A stretch of 64,000 nt of DNA from Megalobrama amblycephala (Eukaryota; Chordata; Actinopteri; Cypriniformes; Xenocyprididae), in the NCBI RefSeq assembly GCF_018812025.1, contig NC_063066.1, positions 3,554,692 through 3,618,691 on the forward strand, written 5' to 3'. Numbering within the stretch: the stretch's first letter is position 1; every line of letters begins with the position of its first letter. Below the pieces are notes generated by a model. The model worked only from the letters and a program-made list of their open reading frames with translations, had not been told where the DNA came from and ran no database searches. Shown piece after piece: positions 11,657-24,965 of the stretch. A program made the translations under genes and the position numbers.

Positions 11657-13283
11657 AGGTGCCCTAGAATTAAATATTGAATTTATCTTGGCATAGTTGA
11701 ATAACAAGAGTTCAGTACATGGAAATGACATACAGTGAGTCTCAAACACCATTGTTTCCTCCTTCTTATATAAATCTCATTTGTTTAAAGGTCCCGTTTT
11801 TCGTGGTTTTTTGAAGCTTTGATTGTGTTTATAGTGTGCAATATAACATGTGTTCATGTTTTGCGTGTAAAAAACACAGTATTTTTCACATAATTTACTT
11901 ATCTGTATACCGCTGTTTCCACTGTCATAAAAACGGGCTGATGACTTCCTTGTTCTATGAAGTCCCTCCTTCAGAAATACGTAACGAGTTCTGATTGTGC
12001 CAGCGGTTCCTGTGTTGTGATTCGACAGCAGCTTAGTGAACCTTGCCCGGAAAGGTCACGCCTCTTACCATAACGTGGAGATGCACGCGCTCAGTGTTAT
12101 TGTAAACATGTCTTTAATTTTACCCTATCAATTTGAGCCGGAATCAGACCCGGTGATTGGACTGCGGGATGAAAATAACAGCGTTTCGACGACATGGCGA
12201 CAAACACACTCTACAAACGCAACTCTTGTGTATTCCTGTGGGCGGAGGTTAGTCAAAAAACTGTTTTAGTGACGTCATTAAAGAAGGAAGTAGAGGGATG
12301 TAGTCCAAACTGGCCGTTCGATGTAGGCGACTTCTGTTAAATAAAATATCTCTCTTGGCATTGAACTTTGAGCTTATACTCTAACAACAACATTACACAC
12401 TAACTAAAGTTTGAAACATGGGATCACGAAGAACGGGACCTTTAAAAGACCTCCAAAGAACAGGAGAATCTCAACATAACACTGACTGTTACGTAACAGT
12501 CGGGATCATTAATATGTACGCCCCCAATATTTGCATATGCCAGCTCATGTTCAAGGCATTACACAAGGGCAGCCAGTATTAACGTCTGGATCTGTGCACA
12601 GCTGAATCATCAGACTAGGTAAGCAAGCAAGAACAATAGCGAAAAATGGCAGATGGAGCAATAATAACTGACATGATCCATGATAACATGATATTTTTAG
12701 TGCTATTTGTGAATTGTCTTTCTAAATGTTTCGTTAGCATGTTGCTAATGTACTGTTAAATGTGGTTAAAGTTACCATCGTTTCTTACTGTGTTCACGGA
12801 GACAAGAGCCATCGCTATTTTCATTATTAAACACTTGCAGTCTGTATAATTCATAAACACAACTTCATTCTTTATAAATCTCTCCAACAGTGTAATGTTA
12901 GATTTAGCCACGGAGCACCATCAAACTCATTCAGAATCAAATGTAAACAATATAACAGTATACAATACTCACATAATCCGACGCATGCATGCCGCATGCA
13001 TGACGAACACTTTGTAAAGATCCATTTTGAGGGTTATATTAGCTGTGTGAACTTTGTAAATGCACTGTATTATAGTTGAGAGCTCGGGGGGGCGGGGAGC
13101 ATGAGAATTAAAGGGGCCGCAGCCTATATATCGGTTCATAGTTAATGATGCCCCAAAATAGGCAGTTAAAAAAATGAATTAAAAAAAAATCTATGGGGTA
13201 TTTTGAGCTGAAACTTCACAGACACATTCAGGGGACACCTTAGACTTATATTACATCTTGTAAAAAGAAGTTCTAGGGCACCT
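11657..13283. mobile_element. TTAA-target DNA transposon (outer)
   Basis: TIRs aggtgccctagaa at both ends, flanked by TTAA (11653-11656 and 13284-13287). TTAA duplication is typical of piggyBac and Kolobok superfamilies; the first bases are not the CCC of classical piggyBac. The 3' part (gagctgaaacttcacagaca ... ttatattacatc) is shared with the element at 43811-44395. No transposase seen. It is interrupted by another TTAA element at 11789-12441. Confidence 0.85.
11789..12441. mobile_element. TTAA-target element nested in the previous one
   Basis: Left end aggtcccgtttttcgtg, reverse complement of right end aggtcccgttcttcgtg (16 of 17 match). TTAA at 11785-11788 and 12442-12445. A 77-codon open frame inside (12036-12269) has no recognisable product. 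The insertion is younger than its host element. Confidence 0.85.
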
Positions 13284-13847
13284 TTAAGTCACTTTCGTCA
13301 TAGCAAGATTGCGTTGTACCTTCTCTTCATTTACTACACAAATATACAGCAAGGTTTTTGAAATCTAATTTTTTATGTTTTTAATTAAATTATGAAGCCA
13401 CTGTAAACTTTAGTTACATATTATTACAATGCTATTATATTTTGTGCAGGGAATTAGCTTATTGTGTTGTAAATAAAAAAGCCTGACAATGTCACGGCTA
13501 AATATTGTGTTATACCGCCATGTTTCTCACTGACACGCCCCCAACTCGTACAGATCGGGGCTTAAAGAAAATCCCAAGCTTCCCACTGGTATTTACGACT
13601 TTGCGGTGGCATTCATGTGCGTTCAACTCTTAAATACAATCTTTTCGACATGATTTGAATGCACCATAAGTACAGACTATTTCATGACCATATCTCTGCA
13701 AAAGTGTGAAAGTCTGCCGAGAAAAAAAAAAAAAAAAATGTCAATAAGTAAGTGTTTTCACAATGCTTAAGTAGTTGGTAGTAGTTAAGTAGTTGGAATT
13801 ACAAGGTCACACTGAAGAACTAGTTGTTGTATTTGTTTGTGAAGCTT

Positions 13848-13848
<1 letters not shown>

Positions 13849-13874
<26 letters not shown>
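13849..13874 (+). repeat. (CA)n microsatellite
   Basis: About 13 CA units. Confidence 0.95.
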
Positions 13875-13879
<5 letters not shown>

Positions 13880-16731
13880 AATAGTAAGACAGAAATACCA
13901 TGGTAAAGTTAGCACTGCTATAGTAAGTTGGATCGCACTTTAGTTTAATTTATTGACATTTACATGACCTTTTATTTTTATATAGTCGCTTTAATTGTAG
14001 TTGTAGTAATTTTGTCACGTGCTTTTGCATTATCATCATTATTATTATTTTAATGTTTCTATTTAGCTTTATTATTATTATTATTACAGTTTTAGTCAAA
14101 CTTATGTCTTTAGTTGCCGAATGAACGTTTGTAATTTTCATTTCAATTAAGTTTTTCATCTAATAGATCTTTTTCAGCTTTATTTCAGTTATCATTTTTT
14201 TTATATAGTTAGTTTTTTTATATATATAGATTTAGTTACCAACACTGACCGGCACTGCCATGGAAACTGCACTGTCATTATTTGAATCAGTTGACACTTT
14301 CTTTCACACCGGTCTGTTATTTTTGTGTCATGGATTTCAGTTGCATTCATCCGATAATCATCCTAAAAATTGAACTGTGGGGGCTGTATTATGTGCCGGT
14401 CAAACAGACCCATTCCAAGTTTCCTACCTTGGAATCAAATAAGCTAACAGCGTGGACCAGACTTTACATTTACAGTGCAAAAGTTATAAAGGTTTAATTT
14501 GATGGATGTTTGCTAGTCTACCTCCCACTGCTGCAGTATAAACCAGAGCCTGAGCCTGATGCATCCTGTGGGCCTCTCTCCCTGATCAGAAGCAGAGCGC
14601 TCAACTGAGTCAGCAAGAGTGTGAAAGTACCAGTGTGAAAACTTCAAACACATTCCCACAGTGCCGTCAGAGTGGCCAATTAGTTTCAGGGCTTTTTCAT
14701 CTCATTGGTTAGTCAGCAGCACAATGCGAAGGAATGGCTGTGTGACGCTCGGAGCAGAGGCTGCGTTACGCCAGCTGGATGGAGATGCAGAACATCTCAG
14801 CTGGTGCGCATGAGTCACTTAAACCCACACATCCACAACGCTCATTTCAGAATTCATTTCTCTTTTGCTCCGCACCGTTTATTAGTTGGAACGCAAAAGG
14901 TGAGGAGTCCAAAAATGCCATTGAAGCATCTATTTAATTCCAGGGAGATTAGAATGAAATGCAACTGCAAGATGGATGGATTTTCATTACAGTGAAATGA
15001 AAACACTGGAGGGTCATCCGACAGGCGGCAAACATCTAATTTTTGTTCTTTCTCCAATATCATTCAAAATGATGGGCTGCATTTATCAGTAAACACACCA
15101 GTTGCAGTATATACTGGCATGTGTCTTTTTCTCCTCGGGTTTCAGAATCGATTCTCTGTGGAGTTTCGTAAATCACCTCCTTCATCTTATTTAAAGTCAT
15201 ATTCACAGCAGCTCAGTCGCAGAGATATATGCGCGGGTGTACCCCGCTATAGGCGCATGTTTCAAATGAAGTGGGCCGTAGGGATGCTCCAGCCACCTAC
15301 ACTATTTTCCTATCAAATTTCATTTGCACGTCGCCGCCACGTGAACGTCTCAGACTCCCATTTGCGAGATCACTGCCCAAGAACAAATTATGGAGTTTGC
15401 CTAGCGGTTTATAGACTGGCGTTTGGAGGAGAGAAATGCTGATGGCGGTTTTATGTCAGAAAGACTATGGAGCCTTGATCTGTGAGCCATGCAATGAGCT
15501 GGAATGAAACGGCTCTTAGTGCTGTTAATGTGTCCTGGCTCCCAGGAGCTCGTTCCGCCAGTACTGTGGGTCTTTTATTCTAATCAGTCCCGCCGTGGGG
15601 AATTCTGGGAGCCTTTTTGCCTCCCCTCGCTTCCTGCCTGGCAGAGACTTGAAGAATACAGATGAAGGCCTTGAATCAGGGCGTCACAGCGGGTCACTTC
15701 TGCCACATATGCGTATAGATATCTCTCTCATCCCATTTTCTTTTCTTGATAACCATTGATTCCTTTGGAAAGAACATACAGTATGCAGGAGTTGATCTGT
15801 AGCTTTTTGCTGACCCGTCCTTCCCACCTTGCTATGGGGTGAAACTGGGTCTGCATGATGTTATTATGACCCGCTATGTTCAGTAGGCATTGGCTCAGGC
15901 TGTATTTTGATTAAAGGTAGAGGGAAGAGGCAGTACTGTCTGCCGCGAGTCTTACCTCATTAATCACACAGTGGGAGCAGCTGTTGCCTCCAACATCCTA
16001 ACAGTCTCCAAAACTAAAACTCTCCACAAACTCCACTCCATTCCTGTACTTTGCTGCCTCAGCAAGTTGTGTGGAGTAATACATTTATGAATGTGACACT
16101 GAGTAGTCCATTCAGCCAACCGTCTAATCAGTCCCGCCTCCATTACGCACAGCTGATGGCATTATCAACAGAGAGATAAAGTGTGTCTCTTTTAAAATCC
16201 AGAGCACACTTTTATTGAGCAACTACAAGGTCTGTGCTAAAGCTAAAGAAATTATACCTTTAATATGTAACCATTTCTTCTGAAATTATTTGAAAGAGTT
16301 TTTTTTCAATAATTATAACCAAACAGCAAATTTTGCCAATTAACCAATTAGTTAGAATGCCATAGTTCCAAACTAAGCCAAAGCAACACACAGCAGTGTT
16401 TCGTTACTGAATGAATCTGTTTGTTTTTTTAACTAATCATTGAATCATTCACAGTGAATAAATATAGTCACTTGCTTCCTTTTTGAATGAATCAGCCATT
16501 TTGCGAAAAAACAAAACAAAAAAAAACTTTAAATGAATGATTTAATGACTGGGACTTGACACCATCTACTAGCAGTTTTTATTCTGGCTATCACCAGACC
16601 AAGCTCAATTTAAGAGGCGTGATCAACGAGCATTAGTCACGCAATTGGATAGTCCTTCAACCAATCAGATCAACGATCCGGGTGACGTACTTTGCAGAGC
16701 GATGCGAAAACTCCAGACAGGTTTACCGTGT

Positions 16732-16843
16732 GTCTCAATCAGCTCCCTAGTTCAGTAGTCAGGGCACTGATCAGGGAATCAGCCACATTCACTTTCATGA
16801 TTTACTGATTCACGACCTAGGGAACTAGGGAGCTGATTGAGAC
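16732..16843. mobile_element. 112-bp MITE with 21-bp perfect inverted ends
   Basis: Starts gtctcaatcagctccctag and ends with its exact inverse; 21 bases match without mismatch. No clear TSD beyond possible TG/GC-rich flanks. It sits inside other repeat-like sequence (16.56-17.62 kb). Confidence 0.75.
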
Positions 16844-17760
16844 GCAGGGTTAGTTTGTATTGGTTTGTAGCATTGATCCGCGGTTTGCAGAAGCAGCAAT
16901 GGCATCGAGTGATTTTTGCAGGTTGTGCAAAAAAACATGAAAGTGATCAGTATTTACACCCACTCGAGCAATTTGTTTGCTAACTAAAGAAGTCATTCAG
17001 CATCGTCGAGAGTTTGATACTGTTCTGGTTCAGTGTAAATGAACGCGGAATATAGCCGCCCTAAACTACGTCATTGTCATGACAACCAAAAAGAATTTGG
17101 GTCAGCTCAGGCGGCGTGAGATTCAAGAAGCAGGGAGATGAAACATATAGAGCAAATAATAAAAATATTGTCTACCATCAAGGGGCATTGAAGTAAAAGA
17201 GTCCTGTACTCACATCGTGAAGCAAACCACCAAAATAACAGCAGAGAATCATTGTGTCACTAATCGCTGTTTGTAATCTTCCTATGAAGAGACTGTCGGA
17301 TCAACGCTTTGCTACGTTTCTCTCAGATAAGGTAAATGCTTAACACAATCGGCATCACTGTGATTGTGCATTGTTATTTTGGAGTGACGGGTAGATCAGA
17401 TAGAGTTTGAAAGCTGCTTGCCGTCGCTTCTCTATCGTCATCGTGTTATACCCGCCAATAGCGAGCAAGGTGGATAAGCCAGTCTGTGATTGGTTCCCGC
17501 AAAAGTGTAACAGCGCAGTAGAAATGAATGCACGGGTTTCCAGACTGAGTTGCCGAGCGAAATTAAATTGCCGGCAGATCAGGCTGGGTTTACCCAGACT
17601 AAGCAGTTTTAGTTTCAGATTTTAAAATGTCATTTCTTTTTAAAAACAATTTCATTATTTAAAAATGTATTTTTAAAATGTTTATCTTTAACCAGCCTAG
17701 TATTTATGCATTTGTAAATGTATCTAAATGCCATTTCAAATTAGTGTTGTCAAAAGTACC

Positions 17761-18170
17761 GACTTCGGTACCAAGTGTGACACTTTGAGTGCTGTTATGC
17801 GAATTCGTAAACACCTCTCATTGGCCATTGTGTTCACGTGCTCATCAGATACTGCATGTCTGTGATTGGCTACAATGATCAATGCTTCAAAAACATGTAA
17901 AAATAGACATCATTGACACTCTCCACCAAGCGCTTACACGAGCGTTTGAAAGCAGGCGTCTATCAGTGCACCGGTTGAGCTTTCATGCACTCCTGCTTTC
18001 AAAACGCTTTCAAATTCAAACACTCCCGTGCGTCGATCATTGTAGACAATCACAGACACATCTGATGAGCATGTGAACTCAAAGGCCAATCAGAGGTGTT
18101 TACAAATCTGCTCAAGAGCGCTCAAAGCATCGCATTTTTTAAATTTCAGTACCGACTTGGTATCGAAGTC
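17761..18170. mobile_element. Fold-back element with 125-130-nt imperfect arms
   Basis: Left arm gacttcggtaccaag... through aaacacctctcattggcc and gtgattggctacaatgatca. The right arm is its inverse (tgatcattgtagacaatcac ... ggccaatcagaggtgtttac ... ttggtatcgaagtc). The loop is about 150 nt. No coding content. TSD not resolved. Confidence 0.75.
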
Positions 18171-19454
18171 ATATTCAGATGTTGTTTCTGTGCCGCTCTT
18201 GTAAAGCTATGATGGCGTTTGTTTCCTGTGACTGAAAACAGCCCTGTAGTGCCTTAATATATTAATTAAATGTATTGATCAAATGTAAGAATTTAACATA
18301 AAATATTATGTATACATCCAGTGAGGTAAAAAAAAGCCCTTATAAAGGTAAACTATGCCCCTGGAAATCAATTAAAGGATTAGTTCACTTTAAAATGAAA
18401 ATTACCCCAAGCTTTAATCACCCCCAAGCCATCCTAGGTGTATAAGACTTTCTTCAGGAGTCAGTTGTTCATGACAGGCCTAAACCAGCTTGCAAAACAT
18501 CATCTAATTATTATTGACAAATCTAATTTTTTTTTTAAATCACAAAAAATTGCACACTCCTTGTGAATATTCAATATATCACTCAGCCCTTCTAAGTACA
18601 ATGTATTCTGGATGAGTACACAGTACTGTGTGTTTTACTTGGCTACACTCTGGCTTGCACTTTACTGTGATTAATTATTCAGCATCTCTGACCAGCTGTT
18701 CTCGAGTGGAGGAATAGTAGCTTCAGTCCCCTCATGCCGCGGACCGTGTCAACACGCAGCACCATTTTGAGCTACACGGGTTAGGATTGCGGAATTGGAG
18801 ATGTTGGTATTCCGAGATGGCTGTGCTCTTGTAAGTCATAAGAATGTGTTTCGTAATTCCTACCGATGTTGACTGATTGCGTTACAGCAGAGCATGTAAA
18901 CTTTCCCACTTCTGTTGACTCTCCATTCACAGGAATGCAGTATGCACGCGCTCACTCTTTGGCTCAGCTCACTTTCCTTGCGTTTGTGTACAAGAGTCTC
19001 CTGTGCCTTTGAAAACATTTTCCTCCATATTGTTATTCTAAGAGTTTATTATTTATCATTTTTCTCAGCTTCTGCTGTTGAAGATCTCACCTCATGGGGA
19101 CCTCTGGGCTGAGTCAAGTGTAGCTGCTCTTGACTCTTCATTCATCTGTATAAATAAGACTTCTGCTATGAATGCATCAAAGAGATATGTGTTATTTCTC
19201 TTTCGGGGGGGGTCCACAGGCCTTAACCGCAGCATATTTTTATGCCGCTCTATATTTCCACTCTCCTTAGGCAGGGAATGTGGGTCTGCTCTGTGATACA
19301 TAATACTTGTGCATCTCCACAGGATTCATGGGGAGCTCGTATTATGATCAATATCATCAGGAAAGACAGCTAATTGGAACAGTCTCCAGCTGAGCTCTGG
19401 CTCTTTTATGTCTGTGATTTAAAGTCACATTTACATTTTCTCCCACATAACAGT

Positions 19455-19455
19455 C

Positions 19456-19541
<86 letters not shown>

Positions 19542-19609
19542 CATCTATCCATCTATCCATCTATCCATCTATCCATCTATCCATCCATCCATCCATCCAT
19601 CCATCCATC
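19455..19609 (+). repeat. (TCTA)n / (TCCA)n compound microsatellite
   Basis: Pure TCTA for about 85 nt, then alternating TCTA/TCCA, then pure TCCA. It shows stepwise replacement of one unit by a single-base variant. Confidence 0.97.
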
Positions 19610-21140
19610 ATTAATTGAAAGGAATTGACCAAGACTGTCTTCAGTCTAATTCTCCAAATCAGCATTTCCCAAAATCTTGGCTCCTGCATTGTACATAGCT
19701 TTGTAGATTATAGTCAACGAGTTTCGTTGCATTGCATATTTCTTTTCTCGTTTTATATATTGCGTTGCAGAGCCCCTATGTGATGCGATCTGGGAAAACC
19801 CGTCGGATGTCGCGATGTAACGTTTTCAGTAGTCAAAAAATAGGTTGAATGTCATTTTTTTGTCAAAATTGGGTTTCCGTCAAATTATCATTCTATAACA
19901 TCTTGTCTATCATCTCTGAAAATGGCAAAATTTGCCTGTTAAGTGCAGAAAAATAGCGATTTATAGTGGCAAGGCTGTCTTGTCACACCCAGCAGAGGTT
20001 AAAAAAAAATAAAAAATTAAAAAACAGCCATAGCTTTCCATCTCTTAATGGAGCTATAATGAATACACATGTTCTCATTCTGTGTTTATTAGAGGTTGAA
20101 TTCAAATCAAATACTGCCAAACTGCCCATACTACTTCTGAATAGGCTGTCTACTTCATAAAATGTATGAAAATATGGAAATATATGGTTCAGATAACTCA
20201 AATAAATGGAGGCACCCTTAAATGGTCAGATATGGAACTTGGGTGTCATCTAGTGAAAAAGTTTGGTACTGCGCCCAAACAGAATCTTACTGAAAGCTCA
20301 TTTTTGAAATATTTCAACCTAAAATTTGGAATGTTGACATTTTTGGCGATTTTGATTTTCTTGCAGTTTAAGAGTAAAACATGCTTTGTAATATATTATT
20401 ATAAAATATAAACAGTTATATTTTTACATTTTCATAAACTTAAACTTCTGTAACTTTTTTTTTTAATTTCACTTCTACAATTATCTGACAAGTGTCTTCT
20501 TTAAAACAAGACCAACCTTATATTCCAGAGCATTCTTGAATTACATCCATTTATGTTTGGATAGTGCATTTTCATGTCTATGCGAAAAAAGTGACAGTTC
20601 TTTAAACCTGTTTTTCTCAAAATTCCGTTCCTGAAAATCAGAGCGATCAGCCGACTTCAGATATCCATAACTTTTGTTACAGTGAAGCTATGAAAGAAGT
20701 AAAAACAGAATCCAGCCTGTGATACCTGTGATAGGTAATCGACTGCTTGATTCTTGCTAAATACAAATGTTCTTTGCAACATGCTTCAGCTGTATGAGTT
20801 TTAAACTTGGGAACTCATGCTTTAGCCATTGCTCACTGATCTTGACCTGTCAATTTATGGGCTATTTGATATGCAACCTACAGCTCCTGTTTCAGAGTTG
20901 TCAGTCAATAACCACTAGCCTGCAGTAGTCATGGGGGAATCAATGTCCTTTGCTGCTGAAATGAGTGGACTGTTTTTCTGAATGTCTGAATAGAATTCAT
21001 CTGAAATGATTTACTGTCTGAGTATTTAGATTTAGCAGATAACTGTTATTCCGTCCAAAATGTAGATATTTAGTACAGTCTCAAAAGTACTTGATATAGC
21101 AGAATATTTACAGTCAGTACAACCCTTTATTCATATTTAG

Positions 21141-23217
21141 TAGGGTTGCACTGATATGAAAATATTGGCCTATACCGATAACCGATAATTCTTTATATTT
21201 GAAAGCCGATAACCGATATATTTGCTGATAAATCTAAATTAAAATGTTTATATAATTTTTGAGAGCCTGATTACAAAAACATCTCACCATTAAAAGTTAA
21301 ATTATAATATTATGTAGCCTATATGACAGACTTGCGCTATACATTGCACTGTATTTTCCTTTTTGAAGTGATTTCAATCATATTTCAGGCGATTCAAAAC
21401 CATCATGGTGAACAGTGCGCATCTAAAGTGTCTCAGCTGAAGGAAATAATCCATTATATATCGGCTTTAATGTATCGGCCAAATTGTCTTATCGGGCCAA
21501 TAACGATAACATTAAAAAATATAGCTGCAAGCAGCAATTACGGGGCCAAGCACAAAAACAGCACAAGAAGCCAGCCAACATGGCTGTGAGCATCAGACCA
21601 ACAGCAGCAGTGAGCAATTAAAGACCTATTAAGATCATTTTAGGTAAAAGAGCTGAAAAATGATCAAAAATGAGGATTTACTGGTTCATCCCGGTCGACC
21701 AATAGGTGGCGCTGTGACCAAATTAATGTGATATGGCCAGAGTGAGGTGACAATGACACTTGCAAAGTTTTCATATCTCCACTCCAGTAGGTGGCGCTGT
21801 GCCGAAACACTGTACGATGCCTCAGGTCATGCTTGTGATGACACGTACCAAGTTTGGTCTGAATATGATAAAACATTGCAGAGATACAGCTTCAAGAGTC
21901 ATTTTTGCATCATATCTCAAATTCATTGCTCCGTTATACGAAAACGGTTTGACTTATCGACTTGAAATCCATAACTTTTTGTCGGCATGGTTTGAAGATG
22001 ATACAGTTCAATTTTGGTGAAAATCGGAGCAACGGTCTAGGAGGAGTTCGAAAAAGTAGGTTTTTAAAGAAAAACATTATGACGGACAGGAAGTTCAGCT
22101 GACTATGGCAAATTTGATATCTATGTTCTCAGCATGACCCAAGGAATCTACTGTGACCAGTTTCATTACAATGAGTTAAAATAGTGATAAGTTATTAGCA
22201 TTTTTGTAAATTTTGTTATAACTTTTGACCACAAGGTGGCGCTGGTCCGAAACTTCTCAGGCTCCTTCAGGGCATTGTGCTGATGACCCATACCGAGTTT
22301 CGTAAAGATTTGCTAATGCGTTCGTAAAATACAGCATTTTAGCACAAAATTCAAAATGGCAGACGGCCAAAATGTCCGATATGGGAAAATTGGTTAGCAT
22401 TCGACTCAGCATGATGCCCCCAATCCAACGAGACCAAATTTATGATTTTTGGCCAAACCCATCAGAAGTTATAAGCAAAAACATAAATTTTTCATATCTC
22501 CGCACCAGTAGGTGGCGCTGCGCCGAAACGCTGCATGTTGCCTCAGGTCATGATTGTGATGACAGGTACCAAGTTTGGTCTGAATACGATAAAGCGTTGC
22601 GGAGATACAGTCTTATGTCTATTTTCACAAGCACTACGTACAATTTGTTCGCGTGTTTTTCGAAAATGGTTTGAGGAATCAACTTGAATTCCATAACTTT
22701 TTGTCGCCATGGTCTGAAGATGATCTGGTTCAATTTTCGTGAAAATCGGAGTAACGGCCTAGGAGGAGTTCGAAAAAGTACGTTTTTCAGAAAATTCAAA
22801 ATGGCGGAAAAATTTTCATGACGGAAAATGACGTCATATAGTACATTTGAATCGGCTTGACCCAAGGAATCAGAGGAAAAAAGAATTTTGTTTCTAGCCC
22901 TTAGGGTTCAAAAGTTATTAGCATAAACATAAGTGCAAATTTGGACAGCTGGTGGCGCTAGAGGGATTGAGTTAGAGACTCTAAATTAGCATTGGACACA
23001 GTTCAGACTGTCCTCTAACTGTGTGCCAAATTTCACAACTTTTTAAAATACGGTTCTATGGGCTGCCATAGACTTCAAGAGCGGAAGAAGAAGAATAATA
23101 ATAAGCGTACGGAACGCCAACAATAACAATAGGTGCCTAAGCACCTTCGGTGCTTGGCCCCTAATGAATGTATATTGGCCGATACCGATATGGTGGCTGA
23201 TATATCGTGCATCCCTA
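21141..23217. mobile_element. hAT-type element with perfect 8-bp TSD (outer)
   Basis: Ends tagggttgcactgatat and, inverted, tagggatgcacgatatat. The 8-bp duplication ATATTTAG is perfect at 21133-21140 and 23218-23225, diagnostic of hAT. Only about 380 nt of left and 53 nt of right sequence (rich in ccgata/tatcgg words) belong to it; the middle is a later insertion (about 21520-23164). No transposase. Confidence 0.9.
21520..23164. mobile_element. Nested 1.6-kb element with hairpin ends and internal duplication
   Basis: Starts near tatagctgcaagcagc (palindrome GCTGC-AA-GCAGC at 21524-21535). Ends with the stem AAGCACC-TTC-GGTGCTT (23139-23155) then ggcccctaa. Subterminal cggggccaagcac at the left is the inverse of gtgcttggcccc at the right. 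A unit of about 290 nt at 21769-22058 recurs at 22489-22780 (offset about 721), with a weaker third copy near 22195-22330. GGTGGCGCT occurs five times. The 3' hairpin followed by CTAA resembles Helitron-type ends, but the left end is not TC; class uncertain. Repeated ttcgaaaaagta and cataactttttgtcg words mark the units. Confidence 0.7.
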
Positions 23218-24341
23218 ATATTTAGCTTTTGTTTGGCATTCTCACTCCTTCTCATCAAGGCCCTTTAATATACTTTTCACACCACTTTCCAGAGTTTTAA
23301 TGTAACATTTTTAACTTTTATTACACATTCAGTTTAACAGTTCTTGACTGAAGGCATTGTTTGACTTTGTGGTGTAAGGAACGTGTTGTGTTTGAACACT
23401 CCTTTATTCACATCTGGTGCTGTTTGGAGACAGCTGTGGCTGTTAGAACCCTTCCCAGTGTCAGAGAAATTAGGAAAAAGTTTGTTATTCAGGCTAAAAT
23501 CTGTTTGTTACTGCACTGCTCTAGGTTTAGCAGGGTAAAGTGAAATCCTGCCAGCGTCAGGGGTGAACTGCAGTGTGAAGCCTCAGATCTTCAATTGCAG
23601 ATTTCCCACAAAGACATGCTGACATATTCCACTGGGAGATGGTTTGCATGCCTCATTTGAGAATAGCCAACATGCCTCATGGGGTCTAACTGTGTCATTC
23701 TTCAGCGTTGCTGCTGAGGGGGACGTTTGCAGAGGAAGGCAGAGAGTGCGGCAGACCTCTCCCCTCCACCAGGCAGCGGTCGCCAGCAGCTCTCCGCTGT
23801 TAAATGCCAGCCTGATTTTTTTGACTCTCTTGCTCTTTTGATTGATGCCTGCCTTTTAATGCAGCTGCCGAAAGCAAATCTTGGTTTTAGAAGTATTGCA
23901 TATTATTAGTGGAATATCCAGCATGCATTCCAGTACAGCATCAATATTTAAAGTGTTCAAAGTAATCTTGCAATAAATAATTGAAAAGCTTTTCTTGCTT
24001 TTCGCCATAAATTTTGTTTGGTTGTTTTCCTATTTCTCTTGCATAATTTGAGAAGATGGTCACTGTTAGATATTCAGCAGAATCACTAAACTACACACAA
24101 CTAAACCAGGGCTGTCGATTTAACGTCTTAATCTAATTAATTAGCAATGGTAAAAATAACCCGTTAAAATTATTAACTTGTATAACGCCCCAGACCTATA
24201 GTTCATGTTAAATTTCATAAAGTTGATTGGTGACGAACATGAAGCAGGGCAACAATTCGCTGCGTGATGAACCCTATAGAATGCAGTTACAATGACCCTA
24301 AAATTCAAGATATCTGGGCAGAAATGCCCCTGTATGAGTTG

Positions 24342-24345
<4 letters not shown>

Positions 24346-24435
<90 letters not shown>
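24346..24435. repeat. (AT)45 microsatellite
   Basis: Uninterrupted AT for 90 nt, within an AT-rich repeat that begins near 24108 (gggctgtcgatttaacg). Confidence 0.97.
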
Positions 24436-24439
<4 letters not shown>

Positions 24440-24892
24440 TATATTTATATCATATGGTATAGTTAAGCAATATCACACGAATGCTGTTTTTATTCCGAAT
24501 TGCATGAGTGCAAATGTGATACTGATTTATACACTTCACTAAAGTGAATATATTGTTATTTTAGACACAATATTATTTGTTTTTGCTCAATTATGCCAAT
24601 GAAAATATTACCTATAAGCCAGAGCAGAACTGTTGTACGTCTCCAAGCAACACACAGCAGTTTAGTTTCTGAATGAATCTGCGTTTTGAGCAAATCAATT
24701 GGGTGAAGCAATGATTCAATGGCCCATTCATAAAGAAAGCCATTTCCTTAATTCCTGAATGAATCAATGAATGAATGACTTACTGACTTACTCTTTTAGA
24801 CATTTACTGCCACCTTCTGGTAGTTTTAAAGTTTCATTTCATTAAAAAAATATTAATTTCATATATCCATATTAATAAAAAAAAAACATTAA

Positions 24893-24965
24893 AGTTATAG
24901 TTCACCCAAAAATGAAAATTCTGTCATCATTTACTCGCCCTCATGGCCTCAAGGTTGTAGCCTAA
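24893..24965 (+). repeat. Dispersed repeat family C, fragment
   Basis: agttcacccaaaaatgaaaa then tcatttactcgccctcatg. Shared with copies at 26.59 and 61.23 kb; a decayed relative lies near 18374. Confidence 0.7.

Noticed and set aside
19374..19628. 84-codon frame with LSIY repeats
   Set aside because: Translated TCTA microsatellite.
24264..24542. 92-codon frame with YIYI repeats
   Set aside because: Translated AT microsatellite.
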